Assembly (NCBI GenBank): GCA_049522195.1
Contig: JBEKOB010000012.1
Location: 1-62,458, forward strand
DNA from: UBA9647 sp049522195
GTDB taxonomy: Bacteria > Bacteroidota > Ignavibacteria > UBA10030
DNA length: 62,458 bases
Direction: 5' to 3'
Below the pieces are notes generated by a model, which made no database searches, was not told the origin of the DNA, and saw only the letters and a list, made by a program, of their open reading frames with translations. Numbering within the stretch: position 1 is the stretch's first letter; each line of letters starts with the position of its first letter. A program made the position numbers and the translations under genes. Positions 1 through 8,089 of the stretch are shown here, piece by piece.

Positions 1-58
1 TCCCGCGTCACTCGCTGGCGTGATGCATTTGACAATTGGGTCTTGCGGCAGTTTATGA

Positions 59-1108
59 ATGCCGCAGAGTTGGAACAGAGGTTCCTTATTCGGCAGAAAG
101 AAAAAACAACGAAGGACGATGCAAACGATCGGTCAAAGTGTGACACCTGAAAGGTTGCAACCAATGCAGATCATAGGATCGAGTCAAACCACAAGGAAGA
201 TACGCGAGGATGTGAAGAGACTGGCGCGAACCAGAAAGAATGTTCTGATTGTCGGTGAAAGTGGCGTGGGGAAAGGTTTGGTGGCCGAGGCAATACATAA
301 CGAGAGCAAAGATTCAAAGAAGCCTTGTGTTCGGCTCAATGTTGGGGCCATCGATCCGAGTCGATTGAAGAAGCTTGTGGATTTGGCAATAGAAAGCGGG
401 GAATTCTACAATCCAATTGCACCGGATCATGGGAATTTCAAACTCGTAGACGGTACAACCCTCGTCATCGAAGATGTGGATCGTTGCGGGTTAACGGCAC
501 AGAATTCTGTTTGTGAGCTTCTGTCCTTCTGCAGGAGGGAAAAGCGTGACATACGGCTGATTGTCCTCCTGCAAATTCCTATTGCATCAGCGGTAAAGAA
601 TGGGGCAGTATTGCCATGCGTCCTCGAGGAAGCGAAGCGTTGGGAGACCATCAAGATCCAACCCCTCCGCGAGAGACAGGAGGATATTCCTGAATTGGTG
701 GAGCATTTCGTTGCTCAGATAGGAAGAGATCTCGGTATTGAGGGGATGATCATCGATTCAAACGCCATCGGAGTTCTTGTGCGTCAGGAGTGGAAAGAAA
801 ACGTGCTGGAGCTGAAAAGACTCATTGAACGGAGTATGGTCCTGTCCCGGGACAAGGAAGTATTTCGACTTCCCGCCGGCCTGGTCAATGAGCAGGCAGA
901 ACTCTCTCGTATCATCTCACGCATAGATGAGGGAGCAGAGTTCGCCCTCGACAATTCGATGGAGATTATCGAAAAGGGAATACTGATTCGTACGCTCGAA
1001 AAATTCGAATTCAATCAAAGTCGCGCTGCCCGATTTCTCAAAATGACTGAAGACACACTACGTTATCGTATGAAGAGACTTGGAATTCCGACGGCACGAA
1101 AACAATAG
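59..1108 (+). CDS. Sigma54-activator-like AAA+ regulator with Fis-type HTH, degenerate
   Basis: The protein has the outline of a bacterial enhancer-binding protein without a receiver domain. It has Walker A GESGVGKG (residues 66-73), a Walker B-like TTLVIEDVD (133-141), an LRERQEDIPEL segment (203-213) and a C-terminal Fis-type helix-turn-helix (about 315-342). The GAFTGA loop that contacts sigma54 is absent: the region between the Walker motifs does not contain it. The usual NVREL sensor II reads NVLEL, so its Arg is lost. By family knowledge it probably does not remodel sigma54 holoenzyme and may bind DNA or act TyrR-like. The start is uncertain. ATG 59 follows an in-frame stop and has no ribosome site; ATG 119 and ATG 164 (AAGG nine bases upstream) are alternatives, and the AAA+ domain begins near residue 38. 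Confidence 0.75.
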   Translation: MPQSWNRGSLFGRKKKQRRTMQTIGQSVTPERLQPMQIIGSSQTTRKIREDVKRLARTRKNVLIVGESGVGKGLVAEAIHNESKDSKKPCVRLNVGAIDPSRLKKLVDLAIESGEFYNPIAPDHGNFKLVDGTTLVIEDVDRCGLTAQNSVCELLSFCRREKRDIRLIVLLQIPIASAVKNGAVLPCVLEEAKRWETIKIQPLRERQEDIPELVEHFVAQIGRDLGIEGMIIDSNAIGVLVRQEWKENVLELKRLIERSMVLSRDKEVFRLPAGLVNEQAELSRIISRIDEGAEFALDNSMEIIEKGILIRTLEKFEFNQSRAARFLKMTEDTLRYRMKRLGIPTARKQ

Positions 1109-1140
1109 CTTTCGAAAAATGCAAATCGGTTTCTAAGTCG

Positions 1141-1175
1141 ATTCCGCAATATTACGGAATAAATCCGAAATATTA
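1141..1175 (+). promoter_or_regulatory. Putative operator: palindrome plus direct repeat
   Basis: Bases 1141-1160 form a 20-bp palindrome (ATTCCG, 8 bases, CGGAAT) with one mismatched pair. The 11-mer CCGCAATATTA at 1144-1154 recurs as CCGAAATATTA at 1165-1175, 21 bp downstream, which is two helical turns. The second copy ends one base before the -35 hexamer at 1177. This geometry is typical of AraC-family activator sites. That the AraC-type protein encoded just downstream binds here is inference. Confidence 0.5.
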
Positions 1176-1176
1176 C

Positions 1177-1205
1177 TTGACATTGGCCTTTCCCCTTTTT
1201 ATCTT
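1177..1205 (+). promoter_or_regulatory. Sigma-70 promoter for AraC-like gene
   Basis: TTGACA (1177-1182) is followed by a 17-base spacer and TATCTT (1200-1205). It sits immediately after the repeated half-sites and points at the AraC-type gene. Confidence 0.6.
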
Positions 1206-1435
1206 CGTGTGGGCGGCCAAGCTTTCTCCTCTTTGTCCACTTCACATCTCCGCTGTTTGTCAGTTCCGCCCCACATCCTCGAAGCGACGATTTGGTATCC
1301 GATCTCGTCGCGGATGCATCTTCAATTCCTCTTCAACCAATGGGTCGCACCATGTGTGATCTTGCTTCTCTTCCAATGATTCACCGCTTCGCAACCCACT
1401 CTCCCTCAAACCTCAATGACGCAGGAGGACCCGCC

Positions 1436-1930
1436 ATGATGATCGATATATCACAAGTAAAATCCTTTGTCTCTTCCAACCTCGGCAGTGTGAAGAAAAC
1501 ACAACAGGTAGCAACACAGTTGAACTGCTCACTCGACAAACTGAAGAAAGTGTTCTACAAGACCGAGAGAGTGAGTTTGAGCAGGTATATCCGAGAATCA
1601 AGAGTGTCCCGGATGAAGGAACTCCTTCTCACGTCGGAAGCTCCCTGTAAGGTGATATGTCTCGACCTGGGCCTGCGGGAAGATGTCGGAGCCCGTCTTT
1701 TCAAGAACACCACGGGAATGACAATGGAGGAGTTCCGGAGAGCTTACTTTGGCGCGACGCCGCGTCTCTGGCAGACCGAGATGCACAACCGCGAAGAGGA
1801 CAGGCCTGGTCTCAGGCTTGTGATCACGGAAAAAGAAGTTCGAAAAGCGCTGACGAAATTACCGGAAAAGGAACCCCAAAGATCTGTTCCCCCTAGCAGT
1901 GGCGCCTGGATTCAAGGTCCGGCTCACTGA
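1436..1930 (+). CDS. Small AraC-type helix-turn-helix regulator
   Basis: This 164-residue protein is little more than an AraC-type DNA-binding domain. The first helix-turn-helix is around residues 20-45, the second around 70-95, with the typical spacing of phrases such as VSLSRYIRESR and GMTMEEFRRAYFG. About 55 polar residues follow. There is no ligand-binding domain, so it resembles MarA/SoxS-sized regulators, whose activity is set by their amount. The ATG at 1436 was chosen because AGGAGG (1423-1428) lies seven bases upstream; the frame is open back to 1292 but nothing supports an earlier start. Candidate operator half-sites lie in its own promoter region. Its target genes are unknown. Confidence 0.8.
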   Translation: MMIDISQVKSFVSSNLGSVKKTQQVATQLNCSLDKLKKVFYKTERVSLSRYIRESRVSRMKELLLTSEAPCKVICLDLGLREDVGARLFKNTTGMTMEEFRRAYFGATPRLWQTEMHNREEDRPGLRLVITEKEVRKALTKLPEKEPQRSVPPSSGAWIQGPAH

Positions 1931-1948
1931 CTCCCACCACCTGCCGCT

Positions 1949-2027
1949 GGTAGCCGCAGCGTGCCCCGAAGGGATGCTGCTATAGCCCCAGCCGAATCTG
2001 CGAGTGAGATGCTTCGCTGCGGCTACC
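1949..2027. repeat. 13-bp perfect inverted repeat enclosing 53 bp
   Basis: GGTAGCCGCAGCG at 1949-1961 is the exact reverse complement of CGCTGCGGCTACC at 2015-2027. The right arm lies in the context GAGATGCTTCGCTGCGGCTACC, which resembles dispersed intergenic palindromes seen in many bacterial genomes. There is no T-run, so it is not a standard terminator. Confidence 0.5.
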
Positions 2028-2498
2028 CGGAGGTATTGTGTGAATCTCGATCCTTTCTGGCCGGCTGTCGTTCGCCTGGAAATCCCCTTGCACTTCGCGC
2101 CTCATTAAGACCCAGCGCTAAGGGGCTGGTCTATTCTGAGCCGCCATCGAAGTTGTGCATTCGCAGTTTCCTGACTAATCGGTTCTTTTGCTATTCCCAT
2201 TCCGATTGTACCAATTCCCCTCTCGACGCTCTGCTTATCCCCAAACCTCCTTCCTCATCCAGGTCTGGACAGCTATGATTCCGCCGTGTCGCCCGTAGTC
2301 CGCTGACATCCGGCGAAATCAGGCTCTAGCCCCGACAATTTCCCTACATTTCAAAGCAAATTGAGCAGCTCGATGTGCTCTGTCAGTTCGGGAGGAACCT
2401 TGGAGGGGGTGCGTTCACACGTGTGTTCGGAATGATTTCCTTGAAATTTCTTGGATTTGCGAACTTTGGTTCCTCTCGCTCGTTATTTCCTTAATCCT

Positions 2499-2526
2499 TT
2501 GAGATCCCAAAGATGGTACGTATATT
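2499..2526 (+). promoter_or_regulatory. Promoter for acyl carrier protein operon
   Basis: TTGAGA (2499-2504), a 16-base spacer and TATATT (2521-2526) lie 60 bases upstream of the ACP start. The TATATT hexamer recurs in several other promoters of this window. Confidence 0.5.
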
Positions 2527-2588
2527 GTTTAAGTCATTCCCACCATTACATTTAATCGATATCCACAAGAACCAAATGGAGGAAAGCA

Positions 2589-2831
2589 ATGGATAAGTCT
2601 GAGATAAAGACGAAGGTTGAAAAAGTAACCGCACAGGTCTTGAAGGTCGACCCAAAAGAGATCACGCCTACTGCGAACTTCTCGTTTGATCTGGGCGCCG
2701 ACTCGATGCAAAGTATCGAGCTCATCGCTGCACTCGAAGAGGAGTTCAACATACAGATGGATGAGCAGAAGGCCCGTGAAGTACAGACGGTTGAGGGCGC
2801 GGTCGAATTCATCGCCGGCTACTTGAAGTAG
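2589..2831 (+). CDS. Acyl carrier protein
   Basis: This 80-residue acidic protein is the normal length for an ACP. The phosphopantetheine site is GADSMQSIEL with Ser39, in the four-helix-bundle context DLGADS...ALEEEFNI. Met follows the serine where Leu is commonest. It carries acyl groups as thioesters in the cytoplasm. GGAGGAAAG stands just ahead of ATG 2589. It is not beside fab genes. Instead an ADP-forming acyl-CoA synthetase follows after 18 bases, so it may be a dedicated carrier rather than the fatty-acid-synthesis ACP. That role is inference. Confidence 0.93.
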   Translation: MDKSEIKTKVEKVTAQVLKVDPKEITPTANFSFDLGADSMQSIELIAALEEEFNIQMDEQKAREVQTVEGAVEFIAGYLK

Positions 2832-2849
2832 ACAACCTGGGGAGGTATT

Positions 2850-4982
2850 ATGTCTCAAACTTCAGCTCAGCCTGCGAAGGATCTCGAGCACATTTTCTAT
2901 CCGAAATCCGTGGCTGTCCTTGGCACAAACCGCGTTGTCGGCACCGTACCGCATGACATCTTCGCGAATATCCTGAAAGATAATTTTCAGGGGATCGTAT
3001 ACCCTGTCAGCCCGAAGGAACGATCCGTGGCCAGCGTCCGCGCGTACAAGTACGTGATCGACATTCCCGATCCCGTCGATCTTGCCATCCTCGTTTTTCC
3101 GAGCAGCGTCTGCAATCTCGCTCTTGAGCAGTGCGGACAAAAGGGAGTCAAATCTGCGATCATCATCTCCGCCGGCTTCCGTGAAGTCGGCGCGGCTGGA
3201 AAACAGCGGGAAGAAGAGATTAAGGCGATCGCACAGAAGTACAACATCTCCTTCATCGGTCCGAATTGTCTCGGCGTCATCAACACCGACCCGTTGTCAC
3301 ATCTGAACGCGTCCTTCGCTCGCAAGATGCCACAGGAAGGAAACATCGCGTTCCTCTCTCAGAGCGGCGCACTCTGTACGGCAGTCCTTGACTATGCACA
3401 GGCCAAACACATCGGCTTCTCAAAGTTCGTCAGCTTCGGCAATAAGGCGAACATCAATGAAATTGATTTGATGCGGTACCTGAAGAATGATCCGAAGACG
3501 AAGGTGATCCTGATCTACCTGGAGGAAATTACGGACGGAGTCGCCCTGATGAAGGCCGCTCAAGAGGTCATCTCCGACTCCGGAAAGCCGGTGTTGATTC
3601 TGAAGTCGGGCCGGACGAGCGAAGGTGCCGCTGCAGCCGCTTCACACACAGGATCTCTCGCAGGTAGCGATGAGGTGTGCGATGCTGCATTCAGGCAGGC
3701 AGGCATCATCCGGTGCACCACTATCGAAGAAATGTTTAACAACGCAATCGCGCTTGCATACCAACCGCTTCCTCTGGGCAAACGCGTTGCGATCATCACG
3801 AACGCCGGCGGTCCGGGTGTGCTTGCGACCGATGCGGCAATCAAGCAGCATCTCGATCTCGCAAAGTTCTCAGACGCCACACTCGAGATATACAGAAAGG
3901 CTCTCCCTGCGACGGCGAACATCAAGAATCCTGTCGACGTCATCGGAGACGCCCGGGCGGACCGGTACAAAGTCGCTCTGGGTGGGGCACTGCAGGATCC
4001 TGGGGTGGACGGCGTGCTCGTTATTCTGACTCCTCAATCCATGACGGACATCGAAAATATCGCCGAAGAAGTGTGTAACACTGTCGGAAAGTTCGACAAG
4101 CCGGCGTATGCATCGTTCATGGGCGAAAAGGATGTCGCGGTGGGGATCGACATTCTTCAGCAGCGAAGTATTCCGCACTACGTATTGCCCGAATCGATGT
4201 GCCGCGCATTCGCGAGTGCGCTTTTCTTCAAGCACCATCGCGACACGAAAGCCGAGGAAGCGCAGACGTTCTCAGGAGTCGATAAAGAAAAAGCGCGCAA
4301 GGTCATACAGAAGGCCATTGCTGCGGGCAGAAATTATCTGCCCGAAGAAGAATCGGTCACGATCCTGGAGGCATACGGGTTGCCGACGTTGCCCTCGGGT
4401 CTCGCGAACTCGCGAGAGGAAGCGATCAGAATTGCCGAGCGTATCGGATTCCCGGTTGTCATGAAAGTCGATTCGGATGACATCGTACACAAATTCGATG
4501 TGAAGGGAGTGCTTCTGGATATCCGGACTGCCGAGGCGGCGGGAGAAGGATATGATTCCATCCTGACAAACGTCGAGAAGGCAAAGCCGGGAGCTCGTAT
4601 CAAAGGTATCTACATCCAGAAAATGGTCACGAAAGGAGAGGAGGTAATCCTCGGCGTGAAGCGAGATCCTTCGTTCGGAGCGGTGATAATGTTCGGACTG
4701 GGCGGGTTGTTTGTGGAAATCTTCAGGGATGTCAGTTTCCGCGTTGCACCTGTTGGACCTCGTTCGGCTTCAGAAATGATACGGGAAATCAGGGCATATT
4801 CGATGCTGGCTGGAGCGCGGGGCAAGAAACCGCGTGATATTCGCAGTGTCGAGGAAGCTATTCAACGTCTGGCTGCCCTTGCGCTCGATATTCCAGAAAT
4901 CAATGAGCTCGATATCAATCCACTCATCGTGAATGACGAAGGCGGTGGATGTTTCGTCGCCGATGCCAGGATCATGCTCTAG
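2850..4982 (+). CDS. ADP-forming acetate/acyl-CoA synthetase (alpha-beta fusion)
   Basis: This cytoplasmic enzyme interconverts acyl-CoA + ADP + phosphate with acid + CoA + ATP. The 710 residues run as CoA-binding Rossmann domain, two succinyl-CoA-ligase-like domains and a C-terminal ATP-grasp domain, the fused alpha-beta order. The phosphohistidine of the alpha part is His266 in SHTGSLAG. The ATP-grasp part keeps His547 in IVHKFDVKGV. There is no GNAT domain, so it is not a Pat-type protein acetyltransferase. GGGGAGG precedes ATG 2850. It sits between ACP and a NagB-like gene (18-base gaps each side), suggesting one transcript. The substrate acid (acetate, propionate or other) cannot be told from sequence. 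Confidence 0.88.
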   Translation: MSQTSAQPAKDLEHIFYPKSVAVLGTNRVVGTVPHDIFANILKDNFQGIVYPVSPKERSVASVRAYKYVIDIPDPVDLAILVFPSSVCNLALEQCGQKGVKSAIIISAGFREVGAAGKQREEEIKAIAQKYNISFIGPNCLGVINTDPLSHLNASFARKMPQEGNIAFLSQSGALCTAVLDYAQAKHIGFSKFVSFGNKANINEIDLMRYLKNDPKTKVILIYLEEITDGVALMKAAQEVISDSGKPVLILKSGRTSEGAAAAASHTGSLAGSDEVCDAAFRQAGIIRCTTIEEMFNNAIALAYQPLPLGKRVAIITNAGGPGVLATDAAIKQHLDLAKFSDATLEIYRKALPATANIKNPVDVIGDARADRYKVALGGALQDPGVDGVLVILTPQSMTDIENIAEEVCNTVGKFDKPAYASFMGEKDVAVGIDILQQRSIPHYVLPESMCRAFASALFFKHHRDTKAEEAQTFSGVDKEKARKVIQKAIAAGRNYLPEEESVTILEAYGLPTLPSGLANSREEAIRIAERIGFPVVMKVDSDDIVHKFDVKGVLLDIRTAEAAGEGYDSILTNVEKAKPGARIKGIYIQKMVTKGEEVILGVKRDPSFGAVIMFGLGGLFVEIFRDVSFRVAPVGPRSASEMIREIRAYSMLAGARGKKPRDIRSVEEAIQRLAALALDIPEINELDINPLIVNDEGGGCFVADARIML

Positions 4983-5000
4983 CCAAAGGAGACCCTTCGG

Positions 5001-5807
5001 ATGAGAATCATCATTCACGACAGCTACGAGGCGCTGAGCAAGTGGACAGCGTATTACATTGCGAAGAGGATCAAAGAGTTCAATCCGACTGATCAGAAAC
5101 CTTTCGTCCTTGGGTTACCGGCAGGAATGTCGCCTGTCGGAACCTATCAGCAGCTCATCAGCCTGCATCAGGACGGGAAAGTCTCGTTTCGACACGTCGT
5201 TGCTTTCGGCCTGAATGAGTATGCCGGGATCCCCGAGGACCATCCTCAAAGCCATCACTCGGTGTTGTGGAACAACTTCTTCAGCCAGATTGACATCCAA
5301 CCTGATAACGTCAAGCTTCTGCATGGCAATGTCCCCGATTTCGACGCTGAGTGCAGTAATTATGAGGAGGACATCAGAAAGGCAGGGGGAATGCATCTGT
5401 TTCTCGGTAGCATAGGGCCGGATGGACATATCGGTTTCAACGAGCCGGGATCGTCGCTCTCGTCCCGTACGCGCGTGAAGACCATCACGCGTGGGGCGCG
5501 GATTGCTAATGCCCGTTGGTTCGGGAATGACATCAACAAAGTTCCCAAGACGGGCCTCACGATGGGGGTCGGGACATTGATGGATGCCGAAGAAATTGTA
5601 ATGGTGATCAGTGGTTTCAACAAGGCGCGGGCGCTTCAAAAGATTCTCGAAGACGAAGTCAATCATATGTGGACCGTTTCGATGCTCCAACTTCATCAAC
5701 ACGGAATGATTGTGTGCGATGACGAGGCGACCATGGAATTAAAGGTTGGTACTGTGAAGTATTTCAGAGACATTGAGAGAGAGAATCTGGGTCTGCCGGA
5801 GCTGTGA
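5001..5807 (+). CDS. NagB-like protein with Asp72 replaced by Asn
   Basis: This 268-residue protein aligns without gaps to glucosamine-6-phosphate deaminase (GlcN6P to Fru6P + NH3) through the active site. Asp141, His143 and Glu148 (GPDGHIGFNEPGSS), Arg172 and Lys208 are all kept. At position 72 the family motif MDEY reads LNEY, so the catalytic Asp is Asn (codon AAT, one base from GAT). The phosphate loop also differs: LPAGMSP here against LPTGSSP in the second copy. Its canonical paralogue lies at 9490-10302. The gene follows the acyl-CoA synthetase by 18 bases with AAAGGAG upstream. It may be a slow or altered enzyme, a sugar-phosphate-binding regulator, or a subunit mixing with the active copy. 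Confidence 0.85.
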   Translation: MRIIIHDSYEALSKWTAYYIAKRIKEFNPTDQKPFVLGLPAGMSPVGTYQQLISLHQDGKVSFRHVVAFGLNEYAGIPEDHPQSHHSVLWNNFFSQIDIQPDNVKLLHGNVPDFDAECSNYEEDIRKAGGMHLFLGSIGPDGHIGFNEPGSSLSSRTRVKTITRGARIANARWFGNDINKVPKTGLTMGVGTLMDAEEIVMVISGFNKARALQKILEDEVNHMWTVSMLQLHQHGMIVCDDEATMELKVGTVKYFRDIERENLGLPEL

Positions 5808-5853
5808 CCTCCTTTTTTCGGATATGGAATGATCTTTGGATGGAGTTTTGTTC

Positions 5854-5882
5854 TTGAAATTCACTCGCTGTTTTGGTAGAAT
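5854..5882 (+). promoter_or_regulatory. Promoter for DUF4954 gene
   Basis: TTGAAA (5854-5859), a 17-base spacer and TAGAAT (5877-5882) lie about 120 bases upstream of the ATG at 6001. This splits the cluster into two transcription units. Confidence 0.55.
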
Positions 5883-6000
5883 CTTGTAACGTTGATCAGA
5901 TGCCCGCTGATTCGCGGTGTCGCTGCTCCGCTGATCCTGTCCTGTAAAGCTCTGGGTATCTTCCTCGATCTCATCAATTGAAAGCAAACGCGGTCCTTTT

Positions 6001-7995
6001 ATGACATACAATCAACTTTCAGACGAACAAACGAAGAAGCTGGTTCAGCAAGGTTGCACTGCCGCCGACTGGCGGCAGGTCACAGTCTCGCCAGGCTGCG
6101 ATGTGACGAGAATTCATCACGCACATTTTTCAGGCGCTGTCCGTATCGGCAACACGAGCGGTATGCACGCGGTTGACGGAATTGAAATGCCATGCGGTAT
6201 CTTCTCCGCTTCAATTGCGAACTGCGAGATTGGCGATCACGTCCGCATCGCGAATATCGGTTCGGTCATTTCAAATTACATCATCGAAAACGACACGCTC
6301 GTTCAGGATGTCGCTGCGTTGGTGGCTGAGAGCGGGGCGACGTTCGGCAATGGCGTTGAGCTTGAGACAATCAATGAAGGAGGGGGACGAGGGGTCCGAA
6401 TTATCAACGATCTCACTTCTCAGACAGCCTATCTGCAAGGAATGATCCGGCATAACGCCGCATTCACCAAGAAGCTCGAGGATTTGGTCGAAGCGAAGGC
6501 GAAGGAGGCGAAAGCCGACAAGGGGCGTATTGCGAATGGAGCGAAGGTGATCCATTGTGGGACAATTCACAACGTGAACGTCGGTGTCAAAGCGAATGTC
6601 CATGGTGCGCAGTTCCTCGAGAATGGCACGATCAACAGTTGTGTAGAACATCCTTCGGAAATCGGCGAGGGGGTTCAGGCGAAATCGTTCATCCTTTCTG
6701 AGGGCGCACGCGTCGAGAGCGGAGCTGTTCTCGACAAGGTGTATGTCGGTCAGGCCGTGAAGATGGGGAAGCAATATTCGGCCGAAAACTCCCTCTTCTT
6801 TGCGAACTGCGAAGCTTTCCACGGCGAGGCCGTATCATTATTTGGCGGTCCCTATACCGTGACGCACCACAAATCCACGCTCCTCATTGCCGGATTGTTC
6901 TCTTTCTATAATGCCGGAAGCGGGACGAATCAGAGCAACCACATGTATAAGCTCGGGCCGGTCCATCAGGGCGTGCTCGAACGCGGATCGAAAACGGGTT
7001 CGTTCTCTTATCTTCTGCTTGAAGCTCACATCGGCGCCTTCAGCGTGGTCATCGGCAAGCACTATGCGAACCTTGATTTGCCAAATCTCCCGTTCTCATA
7101 CATTACCGAAGAGGATGGAAACTCAAAGGTTGTTCCAGGCATGAACCTGGTTTCAGTTGGCACGGTGCGCGATGGAGAGAAATGGCCGAAACGTGATGGA
7201 CGCAAAGCGCCGAAGAAACGCGACCTCATCATCTTTGATGTCTTCTCACCCTACACTGTCGAGAAAATGAGACGCGGCCGGGATGAGCTCCTCGCACTCA
7301 GCGCTAGTGTGCCCAAGGAGAAGACGTACGTAATCTACGGCGGCGCACAATTGAGCCGTTTGCTGCTGAAAAAAGGGGCAAAGTTCTACTCCATGGCCAT
7401 TACGCGTTACTTGCTGGAGAAGGTAATGGTACGCGTGCAGGAAGCATTGGCGAAGGAGAAGAACTGGACGGCCGCGATGGCGACATTGAAACCCTTAAGT
7501 ACGCTCAAGCAGCCAACCGAATGGACTGACATCAGTGGCCTTCTGACGCCGCGAGAGCGGATGGGTTCACTGGAGACGCGCGTGGCGGCAGGCACAGTCT
7601 CATCCTATGGCGGCCTGCTTGCGGAATTTCAGGCCATGTATGATGCCTACCGAACTGACGAGTGGCAATACATTTACGAGGTATACGCAAAGGAATATGG
7701 AATTCATCTTGAAAACGTAACGAAAGAGCAATTGCTCTCCGCAGCAGACGAGTGGGAGAATGCAGCGAGTTCTCTGCAGGGGACCATCATTGAGGACTCA
7801 AAGAAGGAATTCGGCGCTTTTGCGAAAATCGGTTACGGTCTCGATCAATCAGTCGAAGATCTGCAGAGGGACTTTGAAGCTGTGCGGGGCACCATCGAGA
7901 CGAACGGTGTAGTTCAGAAACTTGCTGCTGAGGGAGCAGCAATCCGACAACGGAAAGAGCAATTCAAGAACCTGATATCATCCAGCACAGTCTGA
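6001..7995 (+). CDS. DUF4954 family protein, left-handed beta-helix
   Basis: The 664-residue protein matches the DUF4954 family in length and content. The N-terminal half carries irregular hexapeptide-type repeats (residues about 25-320, e.g. IGDHVRIANIGSVI, VNVGVKANVHGAQF, AHIGAFSVVIGKHY), as in sugar-nucleotide acyl- and nucleotidyltransferases. The C-terminal third is largely helical and rich in Glu and Lys. No catalytic function is established for the family that I know of. No signal peptide is seen, so it is cytoplasmic. It lies between two nagB genes, with the Re-citrate-synthase-like gene 94 bases downstream. A role with phosphorylated amino sugars is a guess from context. No clear ribosome site stands before ATG 6001. 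Confidence 0.8.
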   Translation: MTYNQLSDEQTKKLVQQGCTAADWRQVTVSPGCDVTRIHHAHFSGAVRIGNTSGMHAVDGIEMPCGIFSASIANCEIGDHVRIANIGSVISNYIIENDTLVQDVAALVAESGATFGNGVELETINEGGGRGVRIINDLTSQTAYLQGMIRHNAAFTKKLEDLVEAKAKEAKADKGRIANGAKVIHCGTIHNVNVGVKANVHGAQFLENGTINSCVEHPSEIGEGVQAKSFILSEGARVESGAVLDKVYVGQAVKMGKQYSAENSLFFANCEAFHGEAVSLFGGPYTVTHHKSTLLIAGLFSFYNAGSGTNQSNHMYKLGPVHQGVLERGSKTGSFSYLLLEAHIGAFSVVIGKHYANLDLPNLPFSYITEEDGNSKVVPGMNLVSVGTVRDGEKWPKRDGRKAPKKRDLIIFDVFSPYTVEKMRRGRDELLALSASVPKEKTYVIYGGAQLSRLLLKKGAKFYSMAITRYLLEKVMVRVQEALAKEKNWTAAMATLKPLSTLKQPTEWTDISGLLTPRERMGSLETRVAAGTVSSYGGLLAEFQAMYDAYRTDEWQYIYEVYAKEYGIHLENVTKEQLLSAADEWENAASSLQGTIIEDSKKEFGAFAKIGYGLDQSVEDLQRDFEAVRGTIETNGVVQKLAAEGAAIRQRKEQFKNLISSSTV

Positions 7996-8089
7996 GATCA
8001 CGCTGAAGACCGGCTTGGCGCTTGTCTGTTGAAGCTGTTGAGCGCAGAACCGGCGAGGGCTCGACAATACACCATGAGGAGGAGTAGAA

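Larger units (their letters stand above)
1109..1435. other. Regulatory intergenic region ahead of AraC-like gene
   Basis: This 327-base gap holds a near-perfect 20-bp palindrome, a second related half-site, a strong sigma-70 promoter and then about 225 bases of leader before the start at 1436. An in-frame upstream extension of the downstream gene is possible on paper, but the strong AGGAGG at 1423-1428 fixes the start at 1436. No terminator for the preceding gene was seen. Confidence 0.6.
1931..2588. other. Sparse 658-bp intergenic region with a 13-bp inverted repeat
   Basis: I find no convincing gene here. A 105-codon open frame at 1961-2278 has no ribosome site and unremarkable composition. 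The region contains a perfect 13-bp inverted repeat and, at its 3' end, a promoter for the acyl carrier protein gene. Confidence 0.6.

Noticed and set aside
1961..2278. 105-codon + strand open frame
   Set aside because: No ribosome site, low-information composition, and it includes an inverted-repeat arm.
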